DNA from: Victivallis lenta
GTDB lineage: Bacteria; Verrucomicrobiota; Lentisphaeria; Victivallales; Victivallaceae
Direction: 5' to 3'
Assembly: GCF_009695545.1 (NCBI RefSeq)
Contig: NZ_VUNS01000026.1
Span: forward strand, 1 to 64,000
DNA: 64,000 nt
This document shows, piece after piece, positions 22,613 to 32,300 of this stretch (position 1 is the first letter of the stretch; the number at the start of each line of letters is the position of its first letter). Position numbers and translations under genes: made by a program. The notes beneath the pieces are model-generated. The model was not told where the DNA came from, did no database searches, and saw only the letters and a program-made list of their open reading frames with translations.

Positions 22613-25047
22613 TGGATACACAAAATGGACTGAAAGAGTTCTTTGTAAATTTTTTTGTGCCGATTGACAATATTCCGGAGGATACAGCCTGGCGTAATTC
22701 TATCAGCATGGAAGCACGTGCTTCCATGCTGATAGATAATGCTTCTCTGGAGGATTTGTCTTCGCTTTTCAATGTATGCATCAATGAAAATGTTCTTACT
22801 CTTAAATTGCCTGCCCCACTGTCGGTTCAAGTTACTGCACCGACGACTTTTCCCGCACCCACGACAGTCGGATACACCTACGTAAATGTATGTTATTCTT
22901 GGAATTTTTCCAGTTACTGCATAACGAGAACAGAAACAACAACTGACTACTTCCAGATTAGTGGACGCTGGCATATAAAAGATTCATTGTTTGAGAGAAG
23001 TAAATGCGAAAATCTCTTGACGCTAAATTTACACAATGCAAAACCCTCTTTTTACTGGAATGACTCCGGAGCTGTAAATATTTTGCATGATTGTTCAGGT
23101 AAACTTCAAGAGGAGTTGAAAAAGCATTTTGCTGAGCATTCGACTTTCCAGTTGGCAGAATCATTAACTTCCTATAATACTCCGGGGAAAATCTGCCGTT
23201 TCTTTCGTAAGGAAGCATTGCCGCTATCACCGATTTCTTTGTCTCATCATCTCTCACAGCTTGAAGAGGGTGTTTCGACAATACCATTCGAGCCTGTCAT
23301 TTCTGGACAAAGTGAAGCTGAAAGTGTTCACGATTCCTTAAAAAGCATGTTCTCGGCAAAGCGATTGCCAAGTCCATTATTAGAATATCAACCCAAAGTG
23401 TATGAGAAATCGCAACAGTTTCTTTTTCCGTTCAAGGATGAAGATAACTATACGGTTATGACTGTATTGAAATGTTATGATGATACTTTTCAGCGGAAAA
23501 ATTTCCTGCCTGTGACACGCTGGCGGGTCAAGCATACTCTTCAACGATATTGTATGGCTGTTCCGGGGGAAAAGAAATTATCCTTATTCAATTTGCAGGA
23601 GCTGGCTGCTTATCCGGAGGCCCCTGTCATATTGACCGACAGCCTTGAAATAGCCGCCCTTAATCAAGCAAAGATAGAGCCGGAGAAATTGATTTTCACC
23701 AGTTTTATGTGTGATGATGGACATTATGATCAGGTGGATTGGAAGCCGTTAAAAGGTCGTCTGCCTTATCTGCTTGTCACGAATCATTCAGGCAGAACAT
23801 TCGAAGAAGCCTGTTTGAAAACCGGTAAGCTGGCAGATTATTTGAAGGAATCTCAAGCAATAGAACTTCAGTTCGTTCGCGTTCCTGTCTGGTATCGTCC
23901 TCTTCCTGTTCTGCATAGTATTCAAGAGTTGATCTCGGCATATAAAGCAGCTCCCCCGCTGCCTTATAAAGAAGATATACGGATATTGACGTCGGAAGAG
24001 TTTGAAACGATTCGAGAAACGGCAGAGCAGAGGATTGACATACCGCCGGAAGCATGGTGGAAAACAGAACGGGAGCGGCTTGCCTTATCGCCACAAGCTT
24101 CAACAGATATTCTTGAAGTGACAAATATGAATCGGTTGGACTACATTCTCTGGCCTTTTCTTGTCCGCGGTAAAGGAACTCTGCTGTATGCGAGCAAGGG
24201 GATCGGTAAAAGTGCGTTAGCTCACAGCATTGCTGCTTGCTTGAGCAGTCGGCAAAAGAGACGGTTGTTTATAGAAAACAGCTGGGGAGCAAGCAAGGGA
24301 AACTTTGACTCTTATAAAGTTCTGTATCTTGATTTTGAAAATCAGCCTAATGAACATCAGGATTTTTTAAAACGGATGTGCCGAAAGTATTGGCATACTG
24401 AAAAAAACGAAACAGAGAAAGATGCAAAGAACTTTCTTTGGAAAAACATGCCTGAAATAGGGTTGTCAGGAATCAATTTTACTCTTCCCGAAAATCATCA
24501 GAAGTTATTGGATTTGCTTGATAAAGCTCAGAATGAAGGAGAATCAAATCATCCGGTGGATGTACTCATTATCGACACTTACCATGAATTTACGAGTTTG
24601 AGTGATGAGGTAAACACTCATCGCGGTTTGCGGGCGCTTTTGCGGATACTCAATGAGCGTAATTTAGCCACTTTGATTTTAAACCATGCCAAAGCGTCAG
24701 ACTCGCAAAAAATGTCGGGTTACAATATCATCAAAGAATCTTTTGCATATGTGATGAAACTCAGGCGGGAAGGTGAACAATCCCGACCTCTTTCGGAACC
24801 GATAACAGTCAGCTTCGACGCTGTCCGAACAGGCTGGCTGGGACGGGAACAAACGGTGTTTAAAATATATCAGCCGGAGTCACCGGGCAGATGGCATCTC
24901 TACTCGCCCGGATGTTCTGCAACGGAAGAACGGAATCGGATAAGAGACTACTACATCAAGGTAGAAAAGTTTGGAAAAGAGGAAATGGCAAAACTACTCG
25001 GAACATCTCCAGCTTCGTTATATCGTGATGTAAAAGATGCTGATTGA
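22612..25047 (+). CDS. RepA/AAA_25-like ATPase, plasmid- or phage-type helicase
   Basis: An 811-aa protein. Residues ~1-500 do not match a family I know, but VILTDSLEIAALNQAKI and the strand-helix pattern after it resemble a TOPRIM-like segment as in primases. Residues ~520-720 form a RecA-type ATPase: Walker A ASKGIGKSALA near 526-536 and Walker B VDVLIIDTYHEF near 648, followed by TLILNHAKASDSQKMSGYN, as in RepA/Gp4-type hexameric helicases. The C-terminal ~25 residues are a helix-turn-helix (EEMAKLLGTSPASLYRDVKD). This layout fits a primase-helicase of a mobile element. GTGCC repeats downstream could be its origin or operator. Low GC suggests transfer. No integrase is seen. Confidence 0.75.
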   Translation: MDTQNGLKEFFVNFFVPIDNIPEDTAWRNSISMEARASMLIDNASLEDLSSLFNVCINENVLTLKLPAPLSVQVTAPTTFPAPTTVGYTYVNVCYSWNFSSYCITRTETTTDYFQISGRWHIKDSLFERSKCENLLTLNLHNAKPSFYWNDSGAVNILHDCSGKLQEELKKHFAEHSTFQLAESLTSYNTPGKICRFFRKEALPLSPISLSHHLSQLEEGVSTIPFEPVISGQSEAESVHDSLKSMFSAKRLPSPLLEYQPKVYEKSQQFLFPFKDEDNYTVMTVLKCYDDTFQRKNFLPVTRWRVKHTLQRYCMAVPGEKKLSLFNLQELAAYPEAPVILTDSLEIAALNQAKIEPEKLIFTSFMCDDGHYDQVDWKPLKGRLPYLLVTNHSGRTFEEACLKTGKLADYLKESQAIELQFVRVPVWYRPLPVLHSIQELISAYKAAPPLPYKEDIRILTSEEFETIRETAEQRIDIPPEAWWKTERERLALSPQASTDILEVTNMNRLDYILWPFLVRGKGTLLYASKGIGKSALAHSIAACLSSRQKRRLFIENSWGASKGNFDSYKVLYLDFENQPNEHQDFLKRMCRKYWHTEKNETEKDAKNFLWKNMPEIGLSGINFTLPENHQKLLDLLDKAQNEGESNHPVDVLIIDTYHEFTSLSDEVNTHRGLRALLRILNERNLATLILNHAKASDSQKMSGYNIIKESFAYVMKLRREGEQSRPLSEPITVSFDAVRTGWLGREQTVFKIYQPESPGRWHLYSPGCSATEERNRIRDYYIKVEKFGKEEMAKLLGTSPASLYRDVKDAD
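22699..22736. repeat. 38-bp perfect palindrome inside the ATPase gene
   Basis: Two 19-bp arms with no spacer are exact reverse complements, centred between 22717 and 22718 and lying about 90 nt into the coding region. Translation crosses it as SISMEARASMLI, and the same residues are encoded on the opposite strand. It could extrude a cruciform, bind a dimeric protein or form a strong mRNA hairpin near the start. Confidence 0.9.
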
Positions 25048-25444
25048 TCCGATTGCATTTTTTTGTTGAGATGATATAGTATTTATAGTTGTTTGATTTC
25101 AGGATTGGAGCCGGGGTACCACTCTTTTTAAAGGGTGCCATCGGGTGCCGTTTACAAGGGAAAAAGTGCCGAAAAGTGCCGTTTTTACGATCTTGGAAGC
25201 CTTGCAAAACCATCAGGTCAGAACGATAGTTTTTCGTTTCAGACCAATGGGTTGTAACTTATTTTGAGCTCAAGCTGCGGGTAGTTGGCTCTACACTTTG
25301 GGTGTACCACCTTTGTGCAAGCTTTGTGTAACTTCCGATCTTTATTGTCTCTCTGCGTGCGACTAACGTAAGGACAGCGGCCGTTTTTGTGCAGGTACGG
25401 CAATTTCTGCTGCGAGGGCTGCCGGGGCGCGCCGGTTTCGCGGT
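25048..25444. other. Intergenic region with repeats, right side of the AT-rich island
   Basis: About 400 bases with no credible gene. The first part is AT-rich and holds the GTGCC repeats. A second cluster of short repeats (CTTTG at 25296, 25311 and 25322) lies in 25290-25335. GC content rises sharply from about 25375. This is the likely right boundary of the island. No tRNA or obvious attachment repeat was found. Confidence 0.45.
25133..25181. repeat. Phased GTGCC repeats, iteron-like
   Basis: GTGCC occurs at 25135, 25145, 25166 and 25176, with spacings of 10, 21 and 10 bp. The pairs therefore lie on one face of the helix, and the block is an imperfect 31-bp direct repeat (each pair is followed by GTTT..AC). 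It lies about 90 bp after the ATPase gene. Iterons of this kind are typical of plasmid origins or operators. Confidence 0.6.
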
Positions 25445-26362
25445 TCAGGCACGGGGGGCGGCCGGAGGGAGCGCGTTGGAATTGTGCCGGTATTCGCGCG
25501 GGGAAAGTCCGTATTTCTGCCGGAACACCCGGGAGAAGTAGGCGAGGTTGGAGAAACCGCAGCGGAATGCGGTTTCCGTGATGGAGCACTCCGGGCTTTT
25601 CAGCAGCTCCGCGGCGTGTTCCAGCCGTAGCCCGGAGAGGTAGGCGGCCGGAGAAACGCCGGTGTATTTCCTGAACAGCCGTTCCATGGTCTTGAGCGTC
25701 ATATTGTTCTCCGCCGCGATCCCGGAGATCTGCAGCCGCGGATCGGGGTAGTTCGTTTTCAGAAAGCCGATCAACCGGTTCAGCCGCGGTTCTCCGGCCG
25801 GCCGCGCCGGTTTCGAACCGAGAACGGCACGGGAGAGATTCAGCAGCAGCTGCAGGAAATTCGCATTCATCGCCAGCTCGAAATCGCTCTTTTTCTCCAG
25901 CCGTTCCCGCTTCATCGCCAGAAGGAGCGGCCGGATTGTGTCGAAGGCCCCGGCATTCAGGCAGGGGGGAGCCCCGGGAGCGGAGCTTCCGTCTGGGGAG
26001 GGGACGGAGTCGAGCAGCCGGCTGATCCCCGGGTCCGCCTCCGCTTTTTCCCAGGAGAACAGCAGCAGTTCCGGAAAGAAGAGCACATTGACCAGTTCAA
26101 AATTCCGGCAATCCGCATAACCGTGCGGACTTCCGGGGCGGACCACGAAGAAGTTTCCCTTGCCGAGCGGACATGAGCCGCCCGGATAAAGATGGCGTCC
26201 CGTTCCCTCCCGCACGATGACCAGCTCGTGAAAATCATGATAGTGCATCAGCTCCGAATCCGGGTTCCCCGGGTAACGGATCGATGAAATGGAGACGCCG
26301 CACCGGCCGTAGAAGTGCCAATGCGTCTCAACTTTCATGCAGGATGGGCTTTTACTTATCAT
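25445..26362 (-). CDS. AraC family regulator with cupin sensing domain
   Basis: A 305-aa regulator. The N-terminal cupin is clear (MHYHDFHELVIVREGTGRHL, then GNFFVVRPGSPHGYADC), as in sugar-sensing RhaS/RhaR-type proteins. The C-terminal ~100 residues carry both helix-turn-helices (LQISGIAAENNMTLKTMERL and SITETAFRCGFSNLAYFSRV) and end in SPREYR. The ATG at 26362 is used. One at 26338 is also possible and neither has a good ribosome site. It is divergent from the GH42-like gene at 26583, and the 26-bp tandem repeats between them could be its binding sites. It also lies close to the rhamnose operon, though separated from it by the AT-rich island. Confidence 0.9.
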   Translation of the reverse strand: MISKSPSCMKVETHWHFYGRCGVSISSIRYPGNPDSELMHYHDFHELVIVREGTGRHLYPGGSCPLGKGNFFVVRPGSPHGYADCRNFELVNVLFFPELLLFSWEKAEADPGISRLLDSVPSPDGSSAPGAPPCLNAGAFDTIRPLLLAMKRERLEKKSDFELAMNANFLQLLLNLSRAVLGSKPARPAGEPRLNRLIGFLKTNYPDPRLQISGIAAENNMTLKTMERLFRKYTGVSPAAYLSGLRLEHAAELLKSPECSITETAFRCGFSNLAYFSRVFRQKYGLSPREYRHNSNALPPAAPRA

Positions 26363-26423
26363 GAATTGTCTGAAAAATCCAAAAGTATGGCTGAAAAAGT
26401 AAAGATTTTTGTTTTTACTCTAG

Positions 26424-26429
26424 TATAAT
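26424..26429 (+). promoter_or_regulatory. Candidate -10 box of the GH42-like gene
   Basis: A perfect TATAAT lies about 155 nt upstream of the gene. No recognisable -35 box is at the right distance, which is common for promoters that depend on an AraC-type activator such as the divergent one here. Confidence 0.35.
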
Positions 26430-26433
26430 ATAT

Positions 26434-26485
26434 AATAACGCCGGTATGAATTAAAAGCAAATAACGCCGGTATGAATTAAAAGCA
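26434..26485. repeat. Two tandem 26-bp direct repeats
   Basis: Two identical copies in direct contact (26434-26459 and 26460-26485), each containing AACGCCGGTATGAATTAAAA. They lie between a divergent AraC regulator and a hydrolase gene, just downstream of a TATAAT. AraC proteins often bind direct repeats, so they are candidate operators. A recent slippage duplication is the alternative. Confidence 0.85.
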
Positions 26486-26582
26486 AATCTTTATGGAGAC
26501 ATTCCAGCAGGGACAATTAGGGCGTTCAGTATAATAACGACTGTTGTTTTATAGACCTTTACCATAGGATGATTTGATTGCT

Positions 26583-28352
26583 ATGAATCCATTCTCTATT
26601 CGCAATTACCGAGGCGCTCCGACTTTCTTCAAAAATAATACCCCCATTTTCCCATTACTTTTTTGGCAGACAGAAATCGAAGAAGAGGATGCAAGGGCGT
26701 TTTCTGCGGCAGGAATTGAACTCTTTAGCTTTTTTCGTTCTATTCCGCATTATGACCATCCATACTGGATTGGAGAGAATCAATACGATTACTCCAGAAT
26801 TGACACAGCTTTGCGCCGCTTCCATCAATTACTTCCAAAGGCATACTGTATTCCACGTATATACGTTTCTGCCCCTGATTGGTGGTTGCAAGAACATCCG
26901 GAGGAGCGTTGTCGTTTTTTCAAAGAGGCGCCGGATTCCCGTTACGAAGGCCTTTTGCAAGGGACGTTGCATGAATCTTTTGCTTCAGAACGTTGGAAAA
27001 AAGAAATGGGAGAAGCGTTTAGACTTCTTATTCGCCATATTGCAGAAGCTGATTATGCCAGCTGTGTAATTGGAATTCATATCTGCAATGGCATTACCGG
27101 GGAATGGCATTGCTGGTCTCCGCAATTGCGGCCAGATACATCTCTTGCAATGGAACGTTATTATGGGCATCCCATTCCTCCGCCGGAAATGCGTGATCCG
27201 CAATATTATCGTATCCAGCAGAATACTGCCGTAGATGCGATTGATCATTTCTGCCAGATAGTCAAACAGGAAAGTGATTTTTTGACCGTTGTTTTTTACG
27301 GTTATATGCCAGATATGCCCAATTCAGCACAGTGGGGTATTGAAGGAGATCATCGCGCAGTATCCCGGTTGCTCAACCTGAAAAGTGTTGATATCCTTAG
27401 TGCACCACATTCTTATGAACGACGCGCGGTGGGTCAAGATGGGTATTTTCGCCATTATCCTGCAAGTGTGGCGCTCCATAACAAGCTTTTCATCGATGAG
27501 GGCGATGATCGTACTTGGCTTGACGGAAGAGTGAATAATGGTGTCGAATATGTTCCGGCGAAGGGTAGTCCTGTTGATTGTGAGGAGTCGCTGGCCATTC
27601 TCCGCCGTGAATTCGGAAACATGCTTACACATAATATCGGAATGTGGTTTATGGATCTGAATGGCGGTAATTTCCATGATAAAAAATTGATGGAGGAGAT
27701 TGCCAGATTGAAGCGTTGGGGCGATTACAGTATGCGTCTCCCTCGGAAGCGTATCGCGGAGGTTGCAGTAATTATTTCTCCCGAAAGTGAATTCAATCTT
27801 CCGCCACGTGGTTGCGAAGGTAACCTTCTTTCTGAACAACTTTATAATATGCAGATCGGAGAACTTTGCCGCAGTGGAGTACCCTTTGATCTTTACCTGA
27901 CCAGCGATCTTACTTCATTAGAATTAAAGAAGTACAAAATCATCGTTGGTTTGGATGTTCGTTTTCTATCTTCACAGGAGAATGCTCAGCTTACACGCCT
28001 GCTGAATTCTAACCAGTGCACATTTTTTTACTTCCGCCCTCCCGAAAATCCTCAGGAGGCATTCGTTTCTCTGCCGCCGGGCACAGAATTGATTCCGACA
28101 ATTTCTGCGCGTGAGTTACGTACGCGGTTCGCCGAGGCAGGAGCTCACGTTTATCTCTCCTGCGATGATGTATTTTCCGTCTCGGAAAGCGCTATCATGA
28201 TCCATGCAGTTACCACTGGAGATAAATGCCTGACTCTTCCGAGAAAACGACGACTCATTGATCTGATTTCGAATGAAGTGCAAATCGTAGATCGTCTTAT
28301 GTTTCACATGCAACACGGCGAAACCAAGTTATTTTTACTGGAGAATCCATAG
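26583..28352 (+). CDS. GH42-like glycoside hydrolase
   Basis: About 589 residues, no signal peptide. The barrel begins with PIFPLLFWQTEIEEEDARAF and AGIELFSFFRSIPHYDHPYW, continues through CIPRIYVSAPDWWLQEHPEE and VIGIHICNGITGEWHCWSPQ, and includes LSAPHSYERRAVGQDG and IGMWFMDLNGGNFHD. This is the layout of GH42-type beta-galactosidase relatives. A class I glutamine-amidotransferase-like trimerisation domain follows (KIIVGLDVRFLSSQENAQL). The start is uncertain: the ATG at 26583 has AGGA 13 nt upstream, while a TTG at 26574 has it 4 nt upstream. The gene is less GC-rich than the backbone and is probably controlled by the divergent AraC regulator. Confidence 0.7.
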   Translation: MNPFSIRNYRGAPTFFKNNTPIFPLLFWQTEIEEEDARAFSAAGIELFSFFRSIPHYDHPYWIGENQYDYSRIDTALRRFHQLLPKAYCIPRIYVSAPDWWLQEHPEERCRFFKEAPDSRYEGLLQGTLHESFASERWKKEMGEAFRLLIRHIAEADYASCVIGIHICNGITGEWHCWSPQLRPDTSLAMERYYGHPIPPPEMRDPQYYRIQQNTAVDAIDHFCQIVKQESDFLTVVFYGYMPDMPNSAQWGIEGDHRAVSRLLNLKSVDILSAPHSYERRAVGQDGYFRHYPASVALHNKLFIDEGDDRTWLDGRVNNGVEYVPAKGSPVDCEESLAILRREFGNMLTHNIGMWFMDLNGGNFHDKKLMEEIARLKRWGDYSMRLPRKRIAEVAVIISPESEFNLPPRGCEGNLLSEQLYNMQIGELCRSGVPFDLYLTSDLTSLELKKYKIIVGLDVRFLSSQENAQLTRLLNSNQCTFFYFRPPENPQEAFVSLPPGTELIPTISARELRTRFAEAGAHVYLSCDDVFSVSESAIMIHAVTTGDKCLTLPRKRRLIDLISNEVQIVDRLMFHMQHGETKLFLLENP

Positions 28353-28570
28353 TGAGTCGTGACCGCGCAAGTAAAATGATCGGAATACGAGCATGACGAT
28401 GGGTGGACAACAAAAAAACTCCTTACTGTAACGATTCACCAATACCGGAGCATGGAGGGACTACTGACAAAACATATGGAAATTATCAGTAACGTCGTTA
28501 TCGGCGTTGGAAATTACAAATGTGTCTCACAACCTTTGGGACAATAACCAATTTTAAGGAGGAATACGAA

Positions 28571-29344
28571 ATGTATCAGGTAAATAGAAAAGAATCCGTA
28601 TGCTTCAGATCATCGGCGTTTCGTTTTTTTTACATTTTCTCCGCCGGGCGGGGAGGCGGCGGACACGCCCCCGCATACTGTCGTATAAGGCAGTTTACTC
28701 TTATTGAGCTGCTCGTTGTCATAGCGATCATCGCGATTCTGGCGGCGATGCTGCTGCCGGCGTTGAATAAAGCGCGGGAGAACGCCCGTACCACACAGTG
28801 CGTCAGCAATGTCAGGCAGCTCGGCACGGGCGTAACCATGTATGCGAACGACAACCGTGAACAGCTGCCCAAAACCGGTAAAAATTCCGACGGCGGCGCG
28901 ACGCCGTGGAGTCTTTACGCCAGTGAAACCATCGGCCTGGGGCGCGTCAGTTCCTATGTCGGCGGGCCGCAGATCTGCGACGGAACGGACTCGCGTCCGC
29001 GGCCGCTGATCTTTCGCTGTCCTTCCGGCAACGGCGATCCCGAAGCGTGGATGCACAGCAGCAGACGCCGCACCGATTACCTGTTTCTCCGCGACAGCCA
29101 GACGGGCAATGTCTGCACCAGCTGGAGCTTCACGGGGCTGGGCAGGCCGTTGAACAAGCTCTCCCGCGAGATGCTGATCATCTGCTCGGCCGGAACCACG
29201 CTGTTGTGGCGCGATGCGTATATCTCCCACTCCAATCGGGAGGCGCCGCTCTTTCGCGCCAACGGCTCCGTGCGGAAAATCCGCGCAGCGGAGTACCAGA
29301 ACGGCACCGGCAACGGCGGCATGGCCAAAATCGACGAACTCTGA
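28571..29344 (+). CDS. Pseudopilin-like protein with long leader
   Basis: A 257-aa protein. The ATG at 28571 has AAGGAGG 8 nt upstream. The prepilin segment [20 protein letters not shown] begins only at about residue 42, after a long leader with a glycine run ([12 protein letters not shown]), and the -1 residue is Gln. A downstream start would give a shorter leader but has no ribosome site. The body is DUF1559-like ([20 protein letters not shown]) and ends in a degenerate His...GS motif ([18 protein letters not shown]). The hydrolase gene follows after 14 nt, so the two are an operon. Its role is unknown, possibly surface display or secretion with the partner enzyme. Confidence 0.85.
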   Translation: MYQVNRKESVCFRSSAFRFFYIFSAGRGGGGHAPAYCRIRQFTLIELLVVIAIIAILAAMLLPALNKARENARTTQCVSNVRQLGTGVTMYANDNREQLPKTGKNSDGGATPWSLYASETIGLGRVSSYVGGPQICDGTDSRPRPLIFRCPSGNGDPEAWMHSSRRRTDYLFLRDSQTGNVCTSWSFTGLGRPLNKLSREMLIICSAGTTLLWRDAYISHSNREAPLFRANGSVRKIRAAEYQNGTGNGGMAKIDEL

Positions 29345-29358
29345 GAAAAGGTGTTTCC

Positions 29359-32300
29359 ATGCAAAAATTCTTCTGTCTTTTTATTCTTCTTCTGGCCGGA
29401 GCGCTTTCGGCTGCCGGGACGGCTCCGCGGCTCAATGAATTCGGCGCCCTGGAACTGGACGGCACTTCCTGGCTCGTCACTTTCGTCAACAAAAGCTGGA
29501 CTGCGTTCTCCTACGACGGCCGCTGGCGCGATGCCGTTTTTCACCGCCGGGAGGGCGGAACTGATTCCGCCGCCTTCCGGGTCACGATCCCGGATTTTCC
29601 GGCCGGAGAACTCAAACTGGCGCTGACGCCGGAAGGGGAGAGTTTCCGTTACCGGGCCGATGTCTCCTTTACCGAACCGGCGGAACTCGCTTCGCTCAGC
29701 CTCGAAACACGGCTGCCGGTAAAAGAATACGCCGGGAACACCCTGAAAATCGATGGAAAGCCTTTCATGCTGCCCCGGGAGGAGCAGAAAGGGCTTATTG
29801 TTCACCGGCGGGCGGCGATGCTGGAAATTCCGGCCCGGAACGGCTGGATTTCGCTTCGCGGTGACTTTGAACTGCATATTCAGGACAACCGGGCCTACAA
29901 GCTGCCGAGCTATACCGTGCGGATTCGACTGACGCCCGGTTTCGGCAGAATCACTGCCGCTTCGCTGGCGCTGACGGTCCGATGCGGCGAGGGGAAAGGC
30001 ATTCCCCTCGACCTGCGCAGGGTGGTGAATGCCGGATTTGCCGACGACGTTGCCGGTGACGGCAAAGGCGGCTGGACCGATCAGGGGCCGGAGAATGATC
30101 TGCGGATGCTGACGCCCGGCAGGCAGGTCATGAAGGGGATTACGTTTGACGTCATCGACCCGGCAAAAAACGGCGGCAGAAGCTGCATCATGCTCGCCGG
30201 CAAAGCGCGCCCGAAGTTCCCGGATGCCGCCGCATGCGAGGTGCCGGAGAACGTTTCCGGTACAACGCTTTATCTGCTCCACGCGATCGCCTGGCCGGGA
30301 CCGCAGGTCGGCAGCGTGAAGGTGACTTACCGGGACGGCTCCGCCGACACGTTCGAGGTGCGCGGCGGCCGCGAGGTCGGCAACTGGTGGGGGCCGGCGC
30401 AGTATCCCAATGGGGAGGTGGTCTGGACGGCGGAGAATGCTGTCGCATACGTCGGGCTTTTCCGCTCCCGTTTCGCACTTCGTCCGCTCCCGGTCGCCCG
30501 GGTGGAGTTCCGTTCCGCGAAAGAAGCTGTCTGGGGGATCGTCGGCGCCACGGTGAGCGACTGGGAGGCGCCGCGCTCGGAGGTGGCGCCGTACTTCATC
30601 ATCGCCGGTGACGAATGGCGCGAAATCCCATTTTACAAGGAGATCGAAAAAGGGTCGATCCTGGACTTCTCCGACACGCTCGACGCACCGGCCGGCAAGT
30701 ACGGTCCGCTGGTCCGCCGCGGCGACAAGCTGGTGTTCCGCGATCGTCCGGAGACGCCGGTCCGCTTCTACGGCACCAACATCAGCGGGACCTCTTTTTA
30801 TCTGGACAAGGCGCAGGCGGACCGCTTCGCCGACCGGATGGCGGCCTGCGGATTCAACCAGATCCGGATTCACCATCACGATGAGCCGCTGACCGATACG
30901 GTGAGCACCCGCCTCCAGCCGGAGCGGATGGACCAGTCGGAGTACCTGATCGCGGCGCTGAAGAAGCGCGGCATCTATGTCTCTACCGACCTCTATGTCT
31001 CCCGGGTCCCCGGCCGGGGAGAGATTCCGGAGTTTCCCGACCGGGTGATCGCATACGGCGAATACAAGGGGTTGTTCTGGATCATGGACTCGGTGTTCGA
31101 GAACTGGAAGGAGTACTGCCGGGCGTTCCTGAACCATGTGAACCCTTACACCGGGCTGGCGCTGAAGGATGACCCGGTGCTGATTTCGATTAATATCATC
31201 AACGAAGGCAATATCGACAAGACGGCCGAAGCTTCGCCGCTGGTGAGGGAGCATTACCGGAAAGCGTACCTCGAATGGCTCGCCGCAAAGAAACTCCGGG
31301 AGCCGGACGACAGAGACGGGCGGCAGCGGCTTTTCAGCGCCTTTCTGCTCGAAACCTACCGCCGCCGTTCCCGGCAGATGGTCGAGTTCGTCCGCGAACA
31401 GGGAGTGACCTGCATTCTGGCCGATTCGAACATGCTTACCGGGCCGATGCTTTCGGTGATGCGCAGCGGATACGATTTCGTGGACAACCATGTCTACTGG
31501 GCGGGGCCTTCCGGTACTTACGATGTACCATCAGCGTGCAGCCAGCGTTCGGCGGTCAGCCACGGCACATCGCCCGATGAAATCTTCCTGACGCGACTTT
31601 TCGGCAAACCGTTCAGCGTCTCGGAATTCGATTTCTGCAAACCGAATGTCTTCCGGGCCGAGGGGCCGCTGATGATGGCCTCTTATGCCGGACTTCAGGG
31701 GTGGGACATGCTCTGCCAGTTCGCCTGGTCGCATTGGAATGGAGACATCACGAAAGATCTTGTCGCCAACCACTTCAATATCGCCAACGACTGCGTCAAG
31801 GCTTTGTCGAACCAGCTGGGGGCGGCGCTGTTCCGCTCCGGTTCCGTCCGTCCGGCTCCGGCGGCGCTTGTCACGGTGATCGGCAGTGCGGATGGCCTGA
31901 TCGCCGGACAGGAGTATTCGATGTCGCTGAGCCGTCTCGGCCGGGTGGTGCGGCTGGGAGGCATCGTCGGAAACGGTACGGACGATCCCATGAAAAGTCT
32001 GCCCCCCGATACGGTTGCGCTGATCGACACCGGCGACAACTTCCCCGAATATCGCGGAAAACTGCCGGTTCTGGATGCGCGGCGGAAAGGGAACGATTTC
32101 CTCGCGAAACTGAAGGCGCTTCGTGTGGTGCCGGACGATCTGATCGATTTGGAGTCGGGGCGGCTGGACGGGGCAAACGGTCAGATTTTCTCCAATACCC
32201 GGAAACAGACTTTTTCCGTGCTGACGCCGGAGTGCGAGGCGTTCATTCTGCCATCCGGAGAGAACTGCTCCGGTAAATTCTGGCAGGTAAGAAACCTGAA

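Noticed and set aside
25239-25589. Frame resembling the end of an integrase at the right side of the AT-rich island
   Set aside because: No tyrosine-recombinase motif (R...HxxR...Y) is present and half of it is the shadow of the AraC gene.
29077-31491. 804-aa minus-strand frame opposite the GH5-like gene
   Set aside because: It lacks a ribosome site and domain motifs and mirrors the GC-rich hydrolase gene, which has a signal peptide and clan A motifs. It is an antisense shadow.
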